Part shown: positions 36,826-40,905 of the stretch, in pieces
How positions within the stretch are numbered: position 1 is the first letter of the stretch
How the letters are laid out: every line of letters begins with the position of its first letter
NCBI GenBank assembly: GCA_016179925.1
Contig: JACPCG010000167.1
Location: forward strand, 1 to 40,905
Reading direction: 5' to 3'
Source: Candidatus Rokuibacteriota bacterium
GTDB lineage: Bacteria; Methylomirabilota; Methylomirabilia; Rokubacteriales; CSP1-6
DNA length: 40,905 nt
The notes under the pieces: generated by a model
The model's database searches: none
Seen by the model: only the letters and a program-made list of their open reading frames with translations
Told to the model about the DNA's origin: nothing
Position numbers and translations under genes: made by a program

Positions 36826-38475
36826 ATGAGCGACAAGCGCGAGTGGGAAGAGAGGACGTACAGGCCGTTCGTGGCGAAGTCGCCCGAGCGGCCGGTGCGG
36901 TTCGAATCGCTCTCGGGCCTGCCCCTCCAGCCCCTCTACACGCCGGAGGATCTCGAGGGCACGTCCTACGCGGAGCGGCTCGGCCATCCGGGCGAGTACC
37001 CGTTCACGCGCGGCGTGTACCCGACGATGTACCGCGGGAAGCTCTGGACCATGCGCATGTTCGCGGGCTTCGGCCGCCCCGAGGACACGAACGCCCGCTT
37101 CAAGTACCTCCTCGAGCAGGGCCAGACGGGCCTCTCGACCGCGTTCGACATGCCCGCGCTCATGGGCTACGACGCGGACCACCCGCGCGCCCGCGGCGAG
37201 GTCGGCAAGGAGGGCGTCTCGATCTCGACGCTCGACGACTTCGCGCGCCTCTTCGCCGACATCCCGCTCGGCGAGGTGACGACGTCGATGACGATCAACT
37301 GCACGGCGTCCGTCGCGCTCGCGATGTACCTCGCCATCGCGGAGAAGCAGGGCGTCGCGTGGGACCGGGTCGGCGGGACGATGCAGAACGACATGCTGAA
37401 GGAGTTCATCGCGCAGAAGGAATGGATCTGCCCGCCTACGCCCGCGGTGCGCATCGTCACCGACATGATCGAGTTCACGGCGAAGCACGTTCCGCGGTTC
37501 AATCCCGTGTCGATCTCGGGCTACCACATCCGCGAGGCGGGCTCGACGGCGGTGCAGGAGCTGGCCTTCACGCTGGCCGACGGCCTCGGGTACGTGGAGG
37601 CGGCCCTGGCACGAGGGCTGGCGATCGACAGCTTTGCGCCGAGACTCTCGTTCTTCTTCGACATCCACAACGACTTCTTCGAGGAGATCGCGAAGCTTCG
37701 CGCCGCGCGGCGGATGTGGGCGCGCTTCATGAAGGAGCGGTACGGGGCGAAGAAGGCCGAGTCTATGCGGCTCCGGACCCACACCCAGACCGCGGGGGTC
37801 TCCGCCACGGCGCAGCAGCCGCTCAACAACATCGCGCGCGTCGCCGTCCAGGCGCTCGCCGCGGTGCTGGGCGGCGCCCAGTCGCTCCACACCAACTCCT
37901 ATGATGAAACGTGGGCGCTGCCGACCGAAGAGGCGGTGACGGTCGCGCTGCGGACCCAGCAGATCCTCGCCGAGGAGACCGGCGTCGCGCTCACGATCGA
38001 CCCGCTCGGCGGCTCGTACTACCTCGAGACGCTCACCGATCAGATGGAGGCGGCGGCGCTCGAGTACATCCGGAAGATCGACGCGATGGGCGGCATCGTG
38101 CGCGCGATCGACGCGGGCTATCCGCAAAAGGAGATCGCCGACGCGGCGTACCGGTACCAGCTGATGGACGACCGGAACGAGAAGGTGGTCGTCGGCGTCA
38201 ACAGGCACGTGATGAAGGAAGAGCGGCCGATCAAGTTCTTGAAGATCGACGAGGCCGTCGAGCTCGAGCAGATCGAGAAGGTGAAGGCCTTCAAGGCCGC
38301 GCGCGACGTCGGGAAGGTGGAAAAGCGTCTGAAGCACCTCGCGGAGGCGTGCCGGCGCGGACAGAACGTGATGCCCGTCCTCATCGACGCCGTGAAGGAC
38401 TACGTGAGCCTGGGCGAGGTCTCCGACGTGTACCGTCAGGTGTTCGGCCTGTACCGCGAGCCGATCATTTTCTAG
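36826..38475 (+). CDS. icmA: B12-dependent acyl-CoA mutase large subunit, isobutyryl-CoA mutase type
   Basis: 549 aa from the ATG at 36826. It is the catalytic TIM-barrel subunit of the methylmalonyl-CoA mutase superfamily without its own B12 domain. [19 protein letters not shown] (65-83) has Phe79 where methylmalonyl-CoA mutase has the substrate-binding Tyr89. [14 protein letters not shown] (187-200) has Gln197 where that enzyme has Arg207. The Phe/Gln pair is the isobutyryl-CoA mutase signature (IcmA of Streptomyces), which lacks the charge needed to bind the methylmalonyl carboxylate. [20 protein letters not shown] and [20 protein letters not shown] are conserved. The B12 subunit is encoded at 39990. 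It should interconvert isobutyryl-CoA and n-butyryl-CoA. Automated annotation would probably call it methylmalonyl-CoA mutase. Confidence 0.85.
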   Translation: MSDKREWEERTYRPFVAKSPERPVRFESLSGLPLQPLYTPEDLEGTSYAERLGHPGEYPFTRGVYPTMYRGKLWTMRMFAGFGRPEDTNARFKYLLEQGQTGLSTAFDMPALMGYDADHPRARGEVGKEGVSISTLDDFARLFADIPLGEVTTSMTINCTASVALAMYLAIAEKQGVAWDRVGGTMQNDMLKEFIAQKEWICPPTPAVRIVTDMIEFTAKHVPRFNPVSISGYHIREAGSTAVQELAFTLADGLGYVEAALARGLAIDSFAPRLSFFFDIHNDFFEEIAKLRAARRMWARFMKERYGAKKAESMRLRTHTQTAGVSATAQQPLNNIARVAVQALAAVLGGAQSLHTNSYDETWALPTEEAVTVALRTQQILAEETGVALTIDPLGGSYYLETLTDQMEAAALEYIRKIDAMGGIVRAIDAGYPQKEIADAAYRYQLMDDRNEKVVVGVNRHVMKEERPIKFLKIDEAVELEQIEKVKAFKAARDVGKVEKRLKHLAEACRRGQNVMPVLIDAVKDYVSLGEVSDVYRQVFGLYREPIIF

Positions 38476-38489
38476 GAGCGAGGAGAGCC

Positions 38490-39557
38490 ATGAGCGAGCC
38501 GATCAGGATCAGCAGGGCGGCGGTGAAGAAGGCGAGGCCGAAGGACAAGGACCTGACCTTCGGGACCGTCTTCACCGACCACATGTTCGTCATGGACTTC
38601 CAGGAGGAGAAGGGCTGGTACGACCCGCGGATCGAGCCGTACGGGCCGCTCAGCCTGGACCCGGCCGCGGCGGTGCTCCACTACGCGCAGGCCGTCTTCG
38701 ACGGGCTGAAGGCGTTCCGGGGAAAGGACGGGAGGGTCCGCCTCTTCCGGCCGCAGAAGCACATCGAGCGGATGAACAACTCCGCGAGGCGCATGTGCAT
38801 CCCGCCGCTCGATCCGGAGACGGCGCTGCGATCGCTCGTGGAGCTGGTCGGGCTCGAGAAGGAGTGGGTGCCGTCCACGGTCGGGACGTCGCTCTACGTG
38901 CGGCCGACGATCATCGCGAACGAGGCGTTCCTCGGCGTGCGGCCGGCGCACTCCTACATCTACTACGTCATCCTCTCGCCCGTCGGCGCGTACTACCCCG
39001 AGGGGATGAACCCGGTGAAGATCCTCGTCGTGGACAAGTATGTCCGCGCCGTCGAGGGCGGTGTCGGCGCGGCGAAGACCGCCGGCAACTACGCGGCGAG
39101 CCTCTACGCGGCGGAGGAGGCCAAGCACGCGGGCTTCACGCAGGTGCTCTGGCTCGACGGGCGCGAGCGGAAGTACCTCGACGAGGTCGGCACGATGAAC
39201 ATCATGCTGAAGATCGGCGACGAGGTGATCACGCCGCCGCTCACGGGCACGATCCTGCCCGGCGTCACGCGCGACTCGGCGCTCACGCTCATGCGCGAGT
39301 GGGGGCTCCGCGTCGCCGAGCGCCAGGTCTCGATCGACGAGGTCGCCCAGGCCGCCCACCGGGGGACGCTCAAGGAGGTGTGGGGCACGGGGACGGCGGC
39401 GGTCATCTCGCCCGTCGGTGAGCTCGCGTACAAGGGCGAGCGGATCGTGATCAACGAGGGCAAGATCGGCGCGCTGACGCAGAAGCTCTACGACGCGATC
39501 GTCGGGATCCAGTACGCCACGGCGCCGGATACCCACGGCTGGACCGTCCCGGTCTAG
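38490..39557 (+). CDS. ilvE: Branched-chain amino-acid aminotransferase
   Basis: 355 aa from the ATG at 38490, with GAGGAGAG upstream. A PLP class IV transaminase of the large (eukaryotic/BCAT-like) type: FGTVFTDHMFVMDFQEEKGW (about 24-43), YAQAVFDGLKAFRGKDGRVR, LYVRPTIIANEAFLGVRPAH, GGVGAAKTAGNYAASLYA with the PLP Lys196, and YLDEVGTMNIMLKIGD. It converts valine, leucine and isoleucine to 2-oxo acids, or the reverse. Its place between the two mutase subunit genes suggests a catabolic role: valine to 2-oxoisovalerate, the source of isobutyryl-CoA. No branched-chain oxo-acid dehydrogenase is visible in the window. Confidence 0.93.
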   Translation: MSEPIRISRAAVKKARPKDKDLTFGTVFTDHMFVMDFQEEKGWYDPRIEPYGPLSLDPAAAVLHYAQAVFDGLKAFRGKDGRVRLFRPQKHIERMNNSARRMCIPPLDPETALRSLVELVGLEKEWVPSTVGTSLYVRPTIIANEAFLGVRPAHSYIYYVILSPVGAYYPEGMNPVKILVVDKYVRAVEGGVGAAKTAGNYAASLYAAEEAKHAGFTQVLWLDGRERKYLDEVGTMNIMLKIGDEVITPPLTGTILPGVTRDSALTLMREWGLRVAERQVSIDEVAQAAHRGTLKEVWGTGTAAVISPVGELAYKGERIVINEGKIGALTQKLYDAIVGIQYATAPDTHGWTVPV

Positions 39558-39570
39558 AGGAGGCCGCGCG

Positions 39571-39993
39571 ATGAACGACTGCGTCTTCTGCAAGATTCGC
39601 GACGGGCAGATCCCCTCGCTGAAGGTCTACGAGGACGAGCAGACCCTGTGCATCATGGACATCAACCCGCTCACCCGGGGGCACTGTCTCGTGCTCACCA
39701 AGTCGCACGCGCCGACGATCTGGGACGCCGACGTCGAGGACCTCCAGGCGGCGATCGCCACGGCCAAGCGCGTCGCGGAGGCGTTGAAGGCGGCGGTGCA
39801 GCCCGACGGCCTCAACATGCTCCAGGCCAACGGCACGGCGGCGTTCCAGTCGGTGTTTCACTACCACCTCCACCTGATCCCGCGCTGGAACAACGACGGC
39901 AAGGGCTTCGACTGGAAGCTCGTGCCGGGCGACCGCGAGCAGATCATGAAGATCGGCGACAAGCTGCGGACGCACCTCGGAGGCGAGACATGA
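39571..39993 (+). CDS. HIT-family nucleotide hydrolase/transferase
   Basis: 140 aa from the ATG at 39571, with GAGG upstream. The histidine triad HYHLHLIPR is at 98-106 region (His97, His99, His101), with the second His as nucleophile. CVFCKI (4-9) provides the CxxC of the zinc site with His46. [19 protein letters not shown] is typical of Hint/HinT-like proteins, which split phosphoramidate or acyl bonds of AMP. It overlaps the B12-subunit gene by 4 nt. Such a gene could deal with acyl-adenylate side products, but that is speculation. Confidence 0.92.
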   Translation: MNDCVFCKIRDGQIPSLKVYEDEQTLCIMDINPLTRGHCLVLTKSHAPTIWDADVEDLQAAIATAKRVAEALKAAVQPDGLNMLQANGTAAFQSVFHYHLHLIPRWNNDGKGFDWKLVPGDREQIMKIGDKLRTHLGGET

Positions 39994-40397
39994 CGGCCGC
40001 CCGCACGGTGCGCGTCGTCGTCGCGAAGCCCGGCCTCGACGGGCACGACCGCGGGGCCAAGATCGTCGCGCGCGCGCTGCGCGACGCCGGGTTCGAGGTG
40101 ATCTACACCGGCCTCCACCAGACGCCCGAGCAGATCGTCGCGACGGCGATCCAGGAGGACGCCGACGCGATCGGGCTCAGCGTGCTGTCGGGCGCCCACA
40201 ACTACCTCTTCAAGCGCGTCCTCGAGCTCCTGAAGGAGAAGGGCGCCGGGGACGTCGCGGTCTTCGGCGGCGGCATCATCCCGCCCGAGGACATCGCCGC
40301 GCTCAAGGCGATGGGCGTGCGGGAGCTGTTCACACCCGGCACGTCGACCCAGGACATCATCCGCTTCGTCCGCGAGAACATCCGCGCGGCGGCCTGA
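39990..40397 (+). CDS. icmB: B12-binding small subunit of the acyl-CoA mutase
   Basis: 135 aa from the ATG at 39990, overlapping the HIT stop. The base-off/His-on cobalamin motif is complete: DxHxxG at 17-22 (Asp17, His19 as lower axial ligand, Gly22), SVL at 64-66, and FGGGIIP at 92-98. [20 protein letters not shown] is the usual start. It pairs with the large subunit encoded at 36826, from which it is separated by ilvE and the HIT gene. Length and form fit IcmB-type small subunits. No MeaB/ArgK-type GTPase chaperone gene is seen here. Confidence 0.9.
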   Translation: MTAARTVRVVVAKPGLDGHDRGAKIVARALRDAGFEVIYTGLHQTPEQIVATAIQEDADAIGLSVLSGAHNYLFKRVLELLKEKGAGDVAVFGGGIIPPEDIAALKAMGVRELFTPGTSTQDIIRFVRENIRAAA

Positions 40398-40431
40398 CGC
40401 GGCGGCATAATCCTTCGTCAAGGAAACGGCG

Positions 40432-40593
40432 ATGATCAAGAAGATCGGCGGCAAGTACGTGGTGCTGTCCGAGACGACGGGGCGGCGCTTCGGAACGTAC
40501 GAGACGCGGGAAGAGGCCGAGAAACGGCTGCGCCAGCTCGAGATGTTCAAGCACATGCGGAAAAGCGGCGCGCGCCCGCGGCGTCGCGGGTAG
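40432..40593 (+). CDS. Small basic conserved-looking protein (53 aa)
   Basis: From the ATG at 40432, with AAGGAAA 8 nt upstream and a possible -10 (CATAAT) before it. It reads MIKKIGGKYVVLSETTGRRF, then GTYETREEAEKRLRQLEMFK and a basic tail. A beta hairpin (KYVVLSETTGRRFGTY) followed by an amphipathic helix is suggested. Similar mini-proteins with a K/R-x-FGTY...A-EKRLRQ pattern occur in several bacteria and phages; function unknown. It is in the operon between the B12 subunit and the second acyl-CoA dehydrogenase, 6 nt before the latter. Confidence 0.7.
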   Translation: MIKKIGGKYVVLSETTGRRFGTYETREEAEKRLRQLEMFKHMRKSGARPRRRG

Positions 40594-40599
40594 GCAAGC

Positions 40600-40905
40600 A
40601 TGGACTTCGAGCTGACCGACGACCAGCAGCGCGTCCGCGCGGTCGCGCGCGAGTTCGCGGAGGCCGAGCTGGGCGACAAGATCGCGCCCTACGACGAGCG
40701 CCAGGAATTCCCGTGGGCGATCGTGAGGAAGCTCGGGCCGCTGGGCTTCCTCGGCGCGCTCGTGGACGAGGAGTACGGGGGCGCGGGGCTCGACTATGTC
40801 TCCTACGCGCTGATCGTCGAGGAGCTGAACCGGGGCGACGCCTCGGTCGGCATCACGATGTGGGCGCACAACTCGCTCTGCACGAGCCACATCGCCCTGT
40901 TCGCC
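40600..40905 (+). CDS. Acyl-CoA dehydrogenase, 3' end outside the window
   Basis: 102 codons from the ATG at 40600. FELTDDQQRVRAVAREFAEA, then the EFPWAIVRKLGPLGFLGALV and EEYGGAGLDYVSYALIVEEL segments form the N-terminal helical domain of the acyl-CoA dehydrogenase family. The protein runs to the window end at AHNSLCTSHIALFA, before the FAD and catalytic regions. It resembles but is distinct from the dehydrogenase at 35670-36812, so the operon has two. They may handle different acyl chains, for example isobutyryl- and butyryl- or glutaryl-type CoA. Confidence 0.9.
   Translation, partial: MDFELTDDQQRVRAVAREFAEAELGDKIAPYDERQEFPWAIVRKLGPLGFLGALVDEEYGGAGLDYVSYALIVEELNRGDASVGITMWAHNSLCTSHIALFA

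Noticed and set aside
36826-38475. Labelling the mutase as methylmalonyl-CoA mutase
   Set aside because: The two carboxylate-binding positions carry Phe and Gln instead of Tyr and Arg.
1-40905. CRISPR array, rRNA or tRNA genes
   Set aside because: No regularly spaced repeat-spacer pattern, no tRNA cloverleaf with a GTTCGA-type arm in context, and no rRNA-like stretch was recognised.

Overview
The window is very GC-rich and densely coded. Its gene content (form I aerobic CO dehydrogenase, branched-chain amino-acid (Liv-type) ABC transporters, split B12-dependent acyl-CoA mutase, ETF with acyl-CoA dehydrogenases, LLM and two-component flavin oxygenases, a UGSC-type selenoprotein) fits an uncultivated soil or subsurface heterotroph of the Rokubacteria/Methylomirabilota kind. 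That placement is inferred from gene content; no marker gene is present.

Layout. 1-3362: 3' part of coxL (form I CO dehydrogenase), an XdhC/CoxI-type maturation factor carrying an extra C-terminal YHS domain, and a coiled-coil protein. 3372-6763 (minus): a zinc-ribbon/adenylate-cyclase/AAA-ATPase/TPR signalling gene broken by two frameshifts. 6778-9089: flavin reductase facing a VOC protein and a flavin-dependent monooxygenase. 9090-9715: a gene graveyard with fragments of at least four unrelated genes. 9781-12457: an exported molybdenum hydroxylase pair (IorA/IorB type) with a clear promoter and a strong hairpin after it. 12551-13112: orphan TctB and a 44-codon internally deleted SDR. 13149-15985: LLM oxidoreductase divergent from a UGSC protein whose gene has an in-frame TGA, read here as selenocysteine. 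15980-18496: an ABC ATPase, then HEPN and ASCH remnants and a ParE/antitoxin pair whose toxin is frameshifted. 18497-21570: an ABC substrate-binding protein, DinB protein, MetE-core-like protein and a truncated ABC ATPase. 21719-27205: a complete Liv cassette (binding protein, LivH, M, G, F) ending in a second MetE-core-like protein, with a perfect 32-bp inverted repeat between binding protein and permease. 27437-31867: DUF222/HNH endonuclease, small RHH-like protein, acyl-CoA ligase, MntA/HepT toxin-antitoxin pair and a cyclase/TPR remnant. 31895-40905: trpD, then GntR-etfB-etfA(frameshifted)-acyl-CoA dehydrogenase-acyl-CoA mutase large subunit-ilvE-HIT-B12 subunit-small protein-second acyl-CoA dehydrogenase (cut by the window end).

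The last block reads as one catabolic operon under a GntR regulator. The mutase large subunit has the Phe/Gln pair of isobutyryl-CoA mutase rather than the Tyr/Arg pair of methylmalonyl-CoA mutase. With a branched-chain aminotransferase inside the operon, this suggests that valine- or isobutyrate-derived isobutyryl-CoA is rearranged to butyryl-CoA and oxidised through the acyl-CoA dehydrogenases and ETF. The Liv cassettes could supply the amino acids.

Two features stand out. One is the UGSC selenoprotein gene, whose reading frame continues past TGA directly into GSC. The other is the amount of short, identifiable gene debris between intact operons, much of it made by internal deletions. Frameshifts in etfA, the cyclase and the toxin may be real decay or assembly errors; the sequence alone cannot decide.
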